Below, one piece after another: positions 45,977 through 55,347 of a DNA stretch of 64,000 bases; position 1 is the stretch's first letter, and each line of letters begins with the position of its first letter. The notes under the pieces were generated by a model. That model was not told the origin of the DNA, made no database searches, and saw only the letters and a program-made list of their open reading frames with translations. The stretch is from positions 1,536,001 to 1,600,000 of the forward strand of contig NZ_OZ038524.1 of the NCBI RefSeq assembly GCF_964036635.1, in the 5' to 3' direction. This DNA comes from Tenacibaculum dicentrarchi. GTDB taxonomy: Bacteria; Bacteroidota; Bacteroidia; Flavobacteriales; Flavobacteriaceae. The translations under genes were made by a program, and so were the position numbers.

Positions 45977-47005
45977 TTATGTTAGTGATTTTAATGCTGT
46001 AATTAATCTTTTATTTTCGTCTGTACTTCCTACCGTAATTCGTAAACAGTTATTTACTAATGTATTTCTGTTTCTTGTAATTATTTTTTCGGCTACTAAT
46101 TTAGTGTAAATTAAATTTGCATTTTTCACTTCGATTAATATAAAATTAGCTTCTGTAGGATATATTTTTTTTACTAATTCAAGGTTATTTAAATCATTAA
46201 TCAATTTTTCTTTTTCATTGATAATGATATTTTTATTTTCCTCAAATTGAGCTAAATTATCTAAAGAAGCTATTACTGCTTCTTGATTTAAAGTACTTAC
46301 ATTGTAAGGAGGTTTCACCTTGTTATATAAATCGACAACCTCAGAATTTGCGTATGCTACACCTACTCTTACACCTGCCAATCCCCAAGCTTTACTAAAG
46401 GTTTGACTTACAATTAAATTTGGATATTTTTCTAATTTAGTACTATAAGAAGCTCTTGAACTAAAATCAATATAAGCTTCATCAATAATTACTACTCCGT
46501 TAAAATTCTCCAATATATATTCAATAGTTTCGTCTTCAAAACAATTTCCTGTAGGATTGTTTGGCGAACAAATAAATATAATTTTCACTTCCTCCATATC
46601 TAAATATGGTTGTAACTGATTTAAACTTATTTGAAAATCATTTACCAAAGGTTGCTTAATTAATTCAATATCGTTGATACTTGCCGAAACATCGTACATT
46701 CCATAAGTAGGCGAAAAAGTTAACGCTTTATCTTTTGATGGTTCACAGAAAATTCTGAATGCTAAATCAATTACTTCATCACTTCCGTTTCCGACAAAAA
46801 TTTGATTTTCAGCAACTTTTTTAATTACTGATAATCGTTCTTTGATTTTTGTTTGCTTTGGGTCTGGATATCTGTTTAATGTTCCAAAAGGGTTTTCATT
46901 CGCATCTAAATATACTTCTGCTTCACCTTTAAATTCATCTCTTGCTGATGAATATGCCTTTAATTTTTGAATATTTGGGCGAACTATTTTATCTAAATTA
47001 AACAT
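45977..47005 (-). CDS. hisC: Histidinol-phosphate aminotransferase
   Basis: PLP aminotransferase. LDANENPFG, GNGSDEVIDL, SPNNPTGN, DEAYIDFS and the PLP Lys in SQTFSKAWGLAGVRVG are all present. The ATG at 47005 was preferred; a TTG at 47011 would add two residues. Either start overlaps the hisD stop region, implying coupled translation. Confidence 0.96.
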   Translation of the reverse strand: MFNLDKIVRPNIQKLKAYSSARDEFKGEAEVYLDANENPFGTLNRYPDPKQTKIKERLSVIKKVAENQIFVGNGSDEVIDLAFRIFCEPSKDKALTFSPTYGMYDVSASINDIELIKQPLVNDFQISLNQLQPYLDMEEVKIIFICSPNNPTGNCFEDETIEYILENFNGVVIIDEAYIDFSSRASYSTKLEKYPNLIVSQTFSKAWGLAGVRVGVAYANSEVVDLYNKVKPPYNVSTLNQEAVIASLDNLAQFEENKNIIINEKEKLINDLNNLELVKKIYPTEANFILIEVKNANLIYTKLVAEKIITRNRNTLVNNCLRITVGSTDENKRLITALKSLT

Positions 47006-48287
47006 TTTCAATATCTTTTAATCTTAAGGTAACAGCATTTTTGTGAGCTTGTAAACCTTCGGCTTCTGCCATTAATTCTATTGCTTTTCCAATAGTTGCT
47101 ATTCCTTGCTTTGTTACTTCTTGAAAAGTAATTTTTTTGATAAAACTATCTAAAGAAACACCGCTATAATTTTTAGCATATCCGTTTGTTGGTAACGTGT
47201 GATTTGTTCCACTTGCGTAATCACCTGTACTTTCACAGCTATAATTCCCTAAAAACACCGAACCTGCATTACTAATTTTATCAATATATATTGATGCATT
47301 TTCAGACGCAATAATTAAATGTTCTGGTGCATATACATTACTAAAATCAATCATTTCATCCGAAGAATTTAAAACAACTACAAAACTGTTTTCTAATGCT
47401 TTTTCGGCGGTTTCTCTTCTAGGTAATTCTTTCACTTGCTTCGCTACTTCGGCAAGTACATTTTCTGAAACCTCTAATGAAGTTGTTACTAAAACTGCTT
47501 GACTATCTGCTCCGTGTTCGGCTTGTGATAATAAATCAGCAGCTACAAATCCAGCGTTTGATGTTTCATCAGCAATAACCAAAACTTCACTTGGTCCTGC
47601 TGGCATATCAATAGAAAGTCCTTCTTGCTGAACTAATTCTTTTGCTTTTGTTACATACTGATTTCCTGGACCTAATATTTTATACACACTAGGAATAGTT
47701 TCTGTACCGTACGCCATTGCCGCAATAGCCTGAGCTCCACCAACTTTAAAAATTTTGGTAACGCCAACTAATGCCGCCGTATATAAAATTGCAGGGTGTA
47801 CTTTTCCTTCTTTATTAGGAGGTGTACACAATACTATTTCTTTACAACCTGCTATTTTTGCAGGAGTTGCTAACATTAAAATAGTTGAAAATAAAGGTGC
47901 AGATCCTCCTGGAATATACAAACCAACTTTTTCGATAGCAACACTTTTACGCCAACAAGTAACACCTGCAGTAGTAACTACTTTTTTCTCTTCCTCTTTT
48001 TGAGAATTATGAAAAACTTCAATGTTACTTTTTGCTAATTGAATTGCTTCTTTTAACTCCGAACTAACTAATTTTTCAGCTTCTTCAATTTCTTTATCAG
48101 TAACTTCAAAAGAAGTTAAAGAAACTTTATCAAATAATTCGGCATATTTTGTTAATGCTTTATTTTTATTGATTTTGACATCATTTAAAACATTTTGAAC
48201 CGTTTCTTGTAAATTATTTTGATTTAAAGTTGCTCTTTTACAAAGCTGTTTCCAATCTTTTACTGCTGGATATTTTATAATTTTCAT
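46998..48287 (-). CDS. hisD: Histidinol dehydrogenase
   Basis: NAD-dependent zinc enzyme for the last two steps to histidine. Key regions: GLYIPGGSAPLFSTILML, GPGNQYVTKAKELV, zinc/catalytic LLSQAEHGADSQ and GDYASGTNHTLPTNG. 429 residues, normal. Between hisG (23-base gap) and hisC (overlap). Confidence 0.97.
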   Translation of the reverse strand: MKIIKYPAVKDWKQLCKRATLNQNNLQETVQNVLNDVKINKNKALTKYAELFDKVSLTSFEVTDKEIEEAEKLVSSELKEAIQLAKSNIEVFHNSQKEEEKKVVTTAGVTCWRKSVAIEKVGLYIPGGSAPLFSTILMLATPAKIAGCKEIVLCTPPNKEGKVHPAILYTAALVGVTKIFKVGGAQAIAAMAYGTETIPSVYKILGPGNQYVTKAKELVQQEGLSIDMPAGPSEVLVIADETSNAGFVAADLLSQAEHGADSQAVLVTTSLEVSENVLAEVAKQVKELPRRETAEKALENSFVVVLNSSDEMIDFSNVYAPEHLIIASENASIYIDKISNAGSVFLGNYSCESTGDYASGTNHTLPTNGYAKNYSGVSLDSFIKKITFQEVTKQGIATIGKAIELMAEAEGLQAHKNAVTLRLKDIENV

Positions 48288-48310
48288 GTTATTTCTTCTT
48301 AAAACACTGA

Positions 48311-49168
48311 TTAAACAACCATTTTTTCAATAGGACATACTAAAATACCTTCAGCTCCATTCTTTTTAAGCTCATCTATAACATCCCAAAATTCATCTTT
48401 ATCTAAAACTGAGTGTACAGAACTCCAGCCTTTTTCTGATAAAGGCAATACCGTTGGGCTTCTCATTCCTGGTAAAATATTGATGATTTTTTCTAGTTTA
48501 TCATTAGGAGCGTTTAATAAAATATATTTTGAGCGTCTTCCTTTTAAAACCGATTGAACTCTAAATTGAAGTTTATCTAAAATTTCTTGCTGTGATGCTT
48601 CTAATTTTGGAGAAACAGCTAAAACAGCTTCCGATTTTAAGATAACCTCAACCTCTTTTAGGTTATTTTTAAATAAAGTAGATCCGCTTGATACAATATC
48701 GCAAATACCGTCAGCCAAGCCGATATTTGGAGCAATTTCAACAGAACCATTAATAATATGTAATTGAGAAGTAATATTTTTTGATTTCAGAAAATTTTTA
48801 ACTGTATTCGGATACGATGTTGCAATTCTTTTATCTTGAAAATAAGACAATCCTGTATATTCTTCTGATTTTGGAATTGCTAACGAAACTTTACATTTAG
48901 AAAAACCTAATTTTTCAATAAACTCTATATCGCCTCCTTTTTCGATTAATAAATTTTCGCCGATAATAGCAATATCAATAACGCCATCTTTTAAATACTG
49001 CGGAATATCGCCATTTCGAAGATAAAAAACTTCTAAAGGAAAGTTACTTGCCGATGCTTTTAATTGGTCTTTCCCATTATCAATAGAAATTCCACAATTT
49101 TTTAAAAGATTTAACGAATCTTCATTTAGTCTTCCTGATTTCTGAATTGCAATTCTTAATTTACTCAT
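48311..49168 (-). CDS. hisG: ATP phosphoribosyltransferase, long form
   Basis: Committed step of histidine synthesis. 285 residues: the catalytic part starts LRIAIQKSGRLNEDS, and the PRPP loop is in DGICDIVSSGSTLFKNNL. A C-terminal ACT-like regulatory domain (about 210-285) makes it the long, histidine-inhibited form needing no HisZ. First structural gene behind the poly-His leader. Confidence 0.97.
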   Translation of the reverse strand: MSKLRIAIQKSGRLNEDSLNLLKNCGISIDNGKDQLKASASNFPLEVFYLRNGDIPQYLKDGVIDIAIIGENLLIEKGGDIEFIEKLGFSKCKVSLAIPKSEEYTGLSYFQDKRIATSYPNTVKNFLKSKNITSQLHIINGSVEIAPNIGLADGICDIVSSGSTLFKNNLKEVEVILKSEAVLAVSPKLEASQQEILDKLQFRVQSVLKGRRSKYILLNAPNDKLEKIINILPGMRSPTVLPLSEKGWSSVHSVLDKDEFWDVIDELKKNGAEGILVCPIEKMVV

Positions 49169-49224
49169 TTTGATTATTAATTAGTTTGAGTAAATAACGT
49201 GTAGAAAATTTCTTTTATAGAAAT

Positions 49225-49252
49225 AAAAAAACCGTTTGATTTACTCAAACGG
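49225..49252 (-). terminator. his attenuator terminator
   Basis: On the minus strand CCGTTTGA (49252-49245), loop GTAAA, TCAAACGG (49239-49232), then seven U residues. It lies between the leader peptide and hisG. Its 5' arm can instead pair with ACTCAAGCG (49302-49294) from the last leader codons, which would abolish the terminator. Confidence 0.9.
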
Positions 49253-49287
49253 GTTTAAAATATGTTTTGTTTTTAGTCAATACATCT

Positions 49288-49341
49288 TCAGTTCGCTTGA
49301 GTGCAAATATGATGATGATGATGTAATTGATTAAAATTCAT
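49288..49341 (-). CDS. hisL: his operon leader peptide
   Basis: 17-residue peptide MNFNQLHHHHHICTQAN with five consecutive CAT codons, lying between the promoter and the attenuator hairpin. It is a classic translation sensor: stalling at His codons when charged tRNA-His is scarce frees the ACT-CAA-GCG region to form the antiterminator. The reading frame, the His run and the two competing stems agree. Start is the only ATG in frame. Confidence 0.92.
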   Translation of the reverse strand: MNFNQLHHHHHICTQAN

Positions 49342-49359
49342 GTTCTTATTTTGATACTA

Positions 49360-49390
49360 CAAATATTTGTCTTTTTTTTTTATCTCACAA
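49360..49390 (-). promoter_or_regulatory. Predicted his operon promoter
   Basis: On the minus strand TTG (49390-49388), 20-base spacer, then AATATTTG (49367-49360), five of six consensus bases of TAnnTTTG. Transcription would begin about 12 bases before the leader ATG. Confidence 0.65.
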
Positions 49391-49450
49391 GTAAAAATTA
49401 AAATTAAACAAAATATTAGTAATTGTTAATTATATTTACTTGAAAAACTT

Positions 49451-50662
49451 ATGAAAGAAAAGAGTAAAAATTTAATTGTAATTATCGGTAATGGCTTTGA
49501 TTTAGCCCACGGATTAAAAACAAGTTATAATCATTTTGCCAATTATTATTTAAATGAGATTATATTGACCAAAATATTTGATTTCGAAAATAACAAACAG
49601 TTTTTAAATAAAGAACTTCTTATTTACCTTAATCAAAATATAATGACATTCAGTGATTTATCAACTGAATCAACAGACGACAAATTTTTAAATGATGTTT
49701 CATACTTTATTCAACAAAATAAAACAGATAAAGTTTCTCCTTTTTTAAATTCTAATAATGAATATGTTAAGCTTTTAATTTCTAATAAATTACTTGGTAA
49801 ATTATATTCAAATTCCTTTGAAAACTGGTTTGATATAGAACAAGCATATTACGAAGAATTAAAAGATATTTATAATTCACCAAAAGAAAATCATAATGAC
49901 GAATTAAAAATACTTAATAATAATTTACAAGAAATAAAAGAAGCCTTAAAAAAATATTTAAACGATAAAATAGAGCCAACACATAATGGTTCTGTAAATA
50001 ATTCTTTTGAAAGTCATTTTATCGATAGAGAAAATGTCTCTTTCATTAATTTTAATTATACGAACACAATTAATTGTTATCGTCATTCAGTAAATCTCAA
50101 TTTAAATAAAAACATACATATTCACAATAGTTTATCCGAAGATATTATTTTTGGTTACGGAGATGATACAGATGAAATGTATCAAAAAATGAAAGCTAGT
50201 AAAAATAATAGCTTTTTAAAATATTTTAAAACTTTTGATTATTTAAAAAGCAAAAATTACAGAAAAGTTCTTAATCAATTAGCTACTTTCGATAAATATG
50301 ATGTTTTAGTAATCGGTCATTCATTAGGAGGAACAGATAAAACTATTTTAAAAACCATTTTAGATGATGATTCTTGTGAAAATATTGAATTATTAAAACG
50401 TTCTGATTTTGATACAGATGAAAGATATAAAGAATTAAATTTACCAGAAAAAGAACAACTAAAAGCAGACAATTTATTTGAATTATACGCAAATCTTGCT
50501 AGAATATTTGATTCAGAAGCTTCTTTAAGAAAAAAAGTTATTCCTTTTGAATGGTCTATTAATTTTCCTGTAATGGCTAATTATGATTATACTAAGATTC
50601 GTGAAAGAGAGAAAGAATTATTTATAGAAAAATCAACATTAATTGACCCTGAGGTTTATTAA
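49451..50662 (+). CDS. AbiH-family phage abortive infection protein
   Basis: 403-residue protein with the AbiH signature IIGNGFDLAHGLKTSYNHF at residues 11-29, then FINFNYTNTI, the HIHNS / IIFGYGDD stretch and VIGHSLGGTDKTIL near 280. AbiH is known from lactococcal plasmids as a single-gene abortive infection system; the mechanism is unknown to me. Here it is a lone gene divergent from the his operon and convergent with typA, with no toxin, methylase or integrase nearby. Probable horizontally acquired defence gene. Confidence 0.87.
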   Translation: MKEKSKNLIVIIGNGFDLAHGLKTSYNHFANYYLNEIILTKIFDFENNKQFLNKELLIYLNQNIMTFSDLSTESTDDKFLNDVSYFIQQNKTDKVSPFLNSNNEYVKLLISNKLLGKLYSNSFENWFDIEQAYYEELKDIYNSPKENHNDELKILNNNLQEIKEALKKYLNDKIEPTHNGSVNNSFESHFIDRENVSFINFNYTNTINCYRHSVNLNLNKNIHIHNSLSEDIIFGYGDDTDEMYQKMKASKNNSFLKYFKTFDYLKSKNYRKVLNQLATFDKYDVLVIGHSLGGTDKTILKTILDDDSCENIELLKRSDFDTDERYKELNLPEKEQLKADNLFELYANLARIFDSEASLRKKVIPFEWSINFPVMANYDYTKIREREKELFIEKSTLIDPEVY

Positions 50663-50683
50663 AAATAAATCATATAAAACAAC

Positions 50684-50712
50684 AAAAACCACCTAAAAAA
50701 GGTGGTTTTTTT
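50684..50712. terminator. Bidirectional terminator between abiH and typA
   Basis: AAAAACCACC, loop TAAAAAA, GGTGGTTTTTTT; serves both convergent genes. Confidence 0.92.
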
Positions 50713-50744
50713 ATATGAAAATTTTAAAATATAATTTCTTAAAA

Positions 50745-52517
50745 TTATGCTTTAAAGTTAATTTTACGCATACGTAAATTTTCTGGAGTAACTTCTAAAT
50801 ACTCATCAGCTTTAATGTATTCCATACATTCTTCTAAAGAGAAATCAATTTTTGGAGCAATTTTCATAGCATCATCTGTACCAGATTTACGCATATTTGT
50901 TAATTGCTTTCCTTTAATTAAGTTTACAGCCATTTCGTCAGATTTACTGTTTTCACCAATTACCTGTCCAACATAAATTTCTTGATTTACATCAATAAAA
51001 AACTTACCTCTATCTTGTAAACGATTTAATGCATAAGCAGTGGCTTTACCAGTTGCCGCAGAAACAATTGCTCCTTTTACTTCTTCAGTAAAGTCTCCTT
51101 TATAAGGACCATATTCACTAAATCGGTGGTTGATAATTGCCTGACCTGCTGTTGCAGTTAAAATTCTATTTCTTAAACCTATTAATCCTCTTGAAGGAAT
51201 CGTAAATTCTAAGTGTTGTAAATCTCCTTTAGGCTCCATAATCATTAAGTCTCCTTTACGTAAAGAAACTAAGTTTACAGCTTTAGAAGCAACATCTTCT
51301 GGTACATCAATAGACAATGTTTCCATTGGTTCATGCTTTTTACCATCAATTTCTTTTATAATTACCTGAGGTCTTCCCACTTGTAATTCATAACCTTCAC
51401 GACGCATTGTTTCAATTAATACAGATAAGTGTAATACTCCACGACCGTACACATTAAATTTATCTTCAGAATCGGTAGTTTCAACTTTTAAAGCTAAGTT
51501 TTTTTCTAATTCTTTAAATAAACGATCTCTTAAGTGACGAGATGTTACAAATTTACCTTCTTTACCAAAAAATGGTGAGTTGTTAATTGTAAATAACATA
51601 CTCATGGTAGGTTGGTCAATTTCAGTTCTTGGTAATGCTTCAGGATTTTCTAAATCAGCAATTGTATCACCAATTTCAAATCCGTCAATACCTGTAATTG
51701 CACAAATATCACCACAAGGAACTTTATCAACTTGAACTTTACCCATTCCCTCGAATACATGTAATTCTTTAATTCTTACCTTTTTAGTAGAACCATCGGC
51801 TTTACACAACATGTAATCTTTACCTGCTTCTAAATCACCTCTAAAAACACGTCCAATAGCAATTCTTCCTGTAAAAGAAGAAAAATCTAAAGAAGTAATT
51901 TGCATTTGTGGCGTTCCTTCATTATATTTTGTTGGAGGAATAGAATCGATTACTGCATCTAATAAAGGTACAATATTATCAGTTTCATTTTTCCAATCAG
52001 TACTCATCCAGTTGTTCTTTGCCGAACCGTAGATAGTTGTAAAATCTAATTGCTCTTCAGTAGCTTCTAAGGCGAACATTAAGTCAAAAACTTTTTCATG
52101 AACGATGTCAGGAGTACAGTTTTCTTTATCAACTTTATTTACAACTACAATAGGAGTTAATCCTAATTCTAAGGCTTTTCCTAATACAAAACGAGTTTGT
52201 GGCATCGGTCCTTCAAATGCATCCACTAATAATAAAACACCATCAGCCATTTTTAATACACGCTCTACTTCACCTCCGAAATCGGCGTGACCAGGGGTAT
52301 CAATTACATTGATTTTTGTGTTCTTATAGTTTACAGATACGTTTTTAGAAAGAATTGTAATTCCTCTTTCACGCTCTAAGTCGTTATTATCTAACAATAA
52401 GTCGGTACGTTCTTTACGTTCGTCTAATACTTTTGCTTGATCTATAATTTTATCAACTAAGGTTGTCTTACCGTGGTCAACGTGGGCTATAATAGCGATA
52501 TTTCTAATTGGTTGCAT
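50745..52517 (-). CDS. typA: Ribosome-associated GTPase TypA/BipA
   Basis: Translational GTPase of the EF-G group. G1 [14 protein letters not shown] (about 10-23), G2 ERGITI, G3 DTPGHADF, G4 NKVDKEN; then beta-barrel, EF-G III/V-like domains, and the BipA-specific C-terminal domain (about 480-590). 590 residues, normal. Acts in 50S assembly and stress adaptation. Transcribed alone. Confidence 0.97.
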   Translation of the reverse strand: MQPIRNIAIIAHVDHGKTTLVDKIIDQAKVLDERKERTDLLLDNNDLERERGITILSKNVSVNYKNTKINVIDTPGHADFGGEVERVLKMADGVLLLVDAFEGPMPQTRFVLGKALELGLTPIVVVNKVDKENCTPDIVHEKVFDLMFALEATEEQLDFTTIYGSAKNNWMSTDWKNETDNIVPLLDAVIDSIPPTKYNEGTPQMQITSLDFSSFTGRIAIGRVFRGDLEAGKDYMLCKADGSTKKVRIKELHVFEGMGKVQVDKVPCGDICAITGIDGFEIGDTIADLENPEALPRTEIDQPTMSMLFTINNSPFFGKEGKFVTSRHLRDRLFKELEKNLALKVETTDSEDKFNVYGRGVLHLSVLIETMRREGYELQVGRPQVIIKEIDGKKHEPMETLSIDVPEDVASKAVNLVSLRKGDLMIMEPKGDLQHLEFTIPSRGLIGLRNRILTATAGQAIINHRFSEYGPYKGDFTEEVKGAIVSAATGKATAYALNRLQDRGKFFIDVNQEIYVGQVIGENSKSDEMAVNLIKGKQLTNMRKSGTDDAMKIAPKIDFSLEECMEYIKADEYLEVTPENLRMRKINFKA

Positions 52518-52540
52518 TCTTGGTCTTTTTATTAAAGTTG

Positions 52541-52548
52541 CAAAACTA
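52541..52548 (-). promoter_or_regulatory. Predicted typA promoter (-7)
   Basis: TAGTTTTG on the minus strand fits TAnnTTTG, 24 bases before the typA ATG. No TTG box seen at the usual distance. Confidence 0.5.
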
Positions 52549-52589
52549 GTGTTTTATATATAAATATACTGTAAATAGTAGATGAATTA

Positions 52590-52889
52590 TTATTCTTTGT
52601 CTAAATCTTCCTCATCTTCTCTAAAAGCACTAGGTAATATATCAGGAATTAATTTAATTAATAACGGAAGTAATAAAGCACCACCAGGCAACATAAATAC
52701 TGTAAAAGTGGGTACTGCTTTACAAATATCTAGCATTTGTTCTTTTACCTTATGTTTTTCAGTTTTAGATAATTTAGCTGTAAGAGACTTTTTAATTAAA
52801 AAAACTAATTCTTTACTTTCCTTTAGTTCTTTAACTAAACGTTTTTTATTAACCTTTATACCTTGCTTTATTTCTTCAACTGTATTCAT
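52590..52889 (-). CDS. Small LETM1-like protein
   Basis: 99 residues, Lys-rich N-terminal helices then MLPGGALLLPLLIKLIPDILPSAF, a hydrophobic segment with the LETM1 consensus LPGG-x-x-LLP-x-x-x-x-x-P-x-x-x-PS-x-F. It looks like a minimal version of the LETM1 ribosome/cation-related domain. It lies 3 bases after the proline dehydrogenase gene and is cotranscribed. Function unknown. Confidence 0.8.
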   Translation of the reverse strand: MNTVEEIKQGIKVNKKRLVKELKESKELVFLIKKSLTAKLSKTEKHKVKEQMLDICKAVPTFTVFMLPGGALLLPLLIKLIPDILPSAFREDEEDLDKE

Positions 52890-52892
52890 TTT

Positions 52893-54056
52893 TTACAGTT
52901 TACGTCTTTTTCTTTCTATTTTTATCAAATTAAGCTCTCTTGATGTTTGCCCTGCTACCGAAGTATTTTCTTCGGCTCTACGTATTAAATAAGGCATTAC
53001 ATCACGTACAGGACCAAAAGGAACATATTTTGCTACATTATAACCTTCTTTAGCTAAGTTAAAACTAATATGATCGCTCATCCCATACAACTGACCAAAC
53101 CACATGCGCTTATCCGTTGCATTTATACTATATTCTTTTGCCAAATTCATCAATAAATAAGAACTCTCTTCATTATGAGTTCCTGCAAAAATAGCCATAT
53201 TTTTGTGCTCCATCATAAAACGAACAGCTTCGTTATAATTTTCATCTGTAGCTTCTTTATCTTTACATATTGGCGATTCATAGCCTTTTTCCTCAGCTCT
53301 TTCACGTTCTTTTTCCATATAAGCACCACGTACAACTTTCATACCTATATGATACCCTTTTTGATGGGCTCTTTGATGTAAACCACGTAAATAATCCATA
53401 CGATCATGGCGATACATTTGTAGTGTATTAAAAACAATTGCCTTGTCTTTATTATACGTTTCCATTAATTCTTCAATTAAATCATCGGCGGCATCTTGCA
53501 TCCAACTTTCTTCTGCATCAATTAATAAAGGAACGTCTTTTTTTACTGCAGCTTTACAAACTGTATGAAAACGAGCAACAACAGTTTCCCATTCGGCTTT
53601 TTCTTTAGCAGTATGCACTTGGTTTTCTGTTAACTTTTGATATAAAGCAAAACGCCCGAATCCTGTTGGTTTAAAAACAGCATACGGAATTGATTTTTTT
53701 TCTTCAGCAAAATCAATCGTTTTTAAGGTCATTTTTAAAGCGTTGTCAAACTGCGCTTCATCTTCTTTTCCTTCAACAGAATAATCTAAAATACTGTGTA
53801 CATTTCCTTGTTCGTGCATTTTTTCTATGTTAGGCAAGCAATCATCTTCTGTTACTCCACCACAAAAGTGGTCAAAAACAGTTGAACGAATTAAGCCTTC
53901 AACAGGTAAATGTGCCTTTAAGGCAAAATTAGTGACTGCAGTACCAATACGAACCATTGGCTGATTTTGTATCATTTTAAATAAAAAATATGCGCGTTCT
54001 AACTCTGAGTCAGACTTTAATTTAAAAGCAGTTGCGGTGTTGTTAAAAAGTGTCAT
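52893..54056 (-). CDS. Proline dehydrogenase
   Basis: Flavin-dependent enzyme that oxidises proline to pyrroline-5-carboxylate. The TIM barrel shows AVFKPTGFGRFALY, LLIDAEESWMQDAADD, VFNTLQMYRHDR, MKVVRGAYMEKER and the final RRAEENTSVAGQTSRELNLI. This is the stand-alone PRODH of Bacteroidota, not the PutA fusion; a P5C dehydrogenase would be encoded elsewhere. Confidence 0.95.
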   Translation of the reverse strand: MTLFNNTATAFKLKSDSELERAYFLFKMIQNQPMVRIGTAVTNFALKAHLPVEGLIRSTVFDHFCGGVTEDDCLPNIEKMHEQGNVHSILDYSVEGKEDEAQFDNALKMTLKTIDFAEEKKSIPYAVFKPTGFGRFALYQKLTENQVHTAKEKAEWETVVARFHTVCKAAVKKDVPLLIDAEESWMQDAADDLIEELMETYNKDKAIVFNTLQMYRHDRMDYLRGLHQRAHQKGYHIGMKVVRGAYMEKERERAEEKGYESPICKDKEATDENYNEAVRFMMEHKNMAIFAGTHNEESSYLLMNLAKEYSINATDKRMWFGQLYGMSDHISFNLAKEGYNVAKYVPFGPVRDVMPYLIRRAEENTSVAGQTSRELNLIKIERKRRKL

Positions 54057-54087
54057 TATAGGAAGTACTGTTATTTTGTTTCAAAGA

Positions 54088-54095
54088 CAAATATA
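54088..54095 (-). promoter_or_regulatory. Predicted proline dehydrogenase promoter (-7)
   Basis: TATATTTG on the minus strand, 32 bases before the ATG, matches TAnnTTTG. Confidence 0.55.
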
Positions 54096-54130
54096 AATCT
54101 ACTCTATGATATATTTTAATTTTTTCTATT

Positions 54131-54138
54131 TATTTTTG
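54131..54138 (+). promoter_or_regulatory. Predicted aroB promoter (-7)
   Basis: TATTTTTG, 21 bases before the aroB ATG, matches TAnnTTTG. Confidence 0.55.
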
Positions 54139-54158
54139 CTTTAAATTTTTAAACCAAA

Positions 54159-55217
54159 ATGACTTCTATTCAAGCAGTAACTTACCCTATTGATTTTAAC
54201 GAAAAAGGATACAAATCCTTAGCCAATTTAATTCATAAAAAACAGTACTCTACTATTTTTATATTAGTAGATGATAATACGATTACGCATTGTTATCCTC
54301 GTTTTATCGAATTACTAGAAACTGATAAAAAAATTGAAGTCATTCAAATTGATGCTGGTGAAATTCATAAAAACCTAGAAACCTGTACTGGTGTTTGGAG
54401 TGCTATGACCGAATTAGGTGCCGACAGAAAAAGTGTTTTAATTACTTTGGGGGGGGGCGTTATTACCGATTTAGGCGGTTTTGTTGCCTCAACATTTAAA
54501 CGAGGTATTGATTTTGTAAATATTCCTACCACTTTATTAAGCATGGTAGATGCTTCGGTTGGCGGAAAAACAGGTGTTGATTTAGGTGTTTTAAAAAATC
54601 AAATTGGTTTGTTTGCCAATCCTCAAATGGTGCTTTTAGACCCTGAATATTTACAAACACTTTCGCCTAGAGAAATTAGGTCAGGAACTGCCGAAATTAT
54701 TAAATACGGAATGACACATGATATTCATTTATACAATGAAATTAAAAGCAATCCGAAATTAAATATTATTGATTTAATTCATCGTTCTATTGAAATTAAA
54801 AACGAAGTTGTTCTAGAAGACCCAAAAGAACACAGCGTTCGTAAAGCCTTAAATTGGGGACATACAATTGGACACGGAATTGAATCTTATTTTTTAGAAA
54901 ACACACATAAAAATACTTTAACACATGGCGAAGCAATTGCCATCGGTATGGTTTGCGAAGCCTATATTTCTGCTAAAGTTTTAGGTTTTCCTTCGGATAA
55001 AGTAGCGGATGTTAAAAAAACAATTCTTACTATTTACGGGAAAACAGCTATTTTAGAAGACGATTGTGCACCTATTTTAGAATTAATGAAACACGACAAG
55101 AAAAATATTGATGGAGAAATTAACTTTGTCCTTTTAAACGATTTTGGTGATTTTAAAATTAATTGTACCGTTACAAATCAATTAATTACCGAAAGTTTAC
55201 AGTATTATAATTCATAA
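54159..55217 (+). CDS. aroB: 3-dehydroquinate synthase
   Basis: Second shikimate-pathway enzyme, NAD- and zinc-dependent. GGGVITDLGGFVASTFKRGI is the NAD-binding signature; metal ligands are expected in GTAEIIKYGM, NWGHTIGHGIE and LTHGEAIAIGM. 352 residues, complete. An oddity is a run of nine G residues (54449-54457) encoding the Gly-Gly-Gly of the NAD loop, unique in this AT-rich window. A slipped copy would frameshift the gene early. Confidence 0.96.
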   Translation: MTSIQAVTYPIDFNEKGYKSLANLIHKKQYSTIFILVDDNTITHCYPRFIELLETDKKIEVIQIDAGEIHKNLETCTGVWSAMTELGADRKSVLITLGGGVITDLGGFVASTFKRGIDFVNIPTTLLSMVDASVGGKTGVDLGVLKNQIGLFANPQMVLLDPEYLQTLSPREIRSGTAEIIKYGMTHDIHLYNEIKSNPKLNIIDLIHRSIEIKNEVVLEDPKEHSVRKALNWGHTIGHGIESYFLENTHKNTLTHGEAIAIGMVCEAYISAKVLGFPSDKVADVKKTILTIYGKTAILEDDCAPILELMKHDKKNIDGEINFVLLNDFGDFKINCTVTNQLITESLQYYNS

Positions 55218-55220
55218 AAA

Positions 55221-55289
55221 ACACCTAATTATTCTCATTATATTTAGGTGTATTTATAGAAAAAGGGGGTTAAAAGCCCTTTTTTTTTC
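55221..55289 (+). terminator. Tandem terminators after aroB
   Basis: First stem ACACCTAA / TTAGGTGT (55221-55251). Second stem AAAAAGGG / CCCTTTTT followed by more T (55260-55289). The second has the classic intrinsic form. Confidence 0.75.
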
Positions 55290-55347
55290 TAGTAAATTTT
55301 AAAAATGAGCACATTTTACGGCTCATTTATCAAAAATAAACAATTAC

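Noticed and set aside
49307..49323. ATG/CAT triplet run as a microsatellite or repeat expansion
   Set aside because: It is the five His codons of the his leader peptide, with a matching attenuator.
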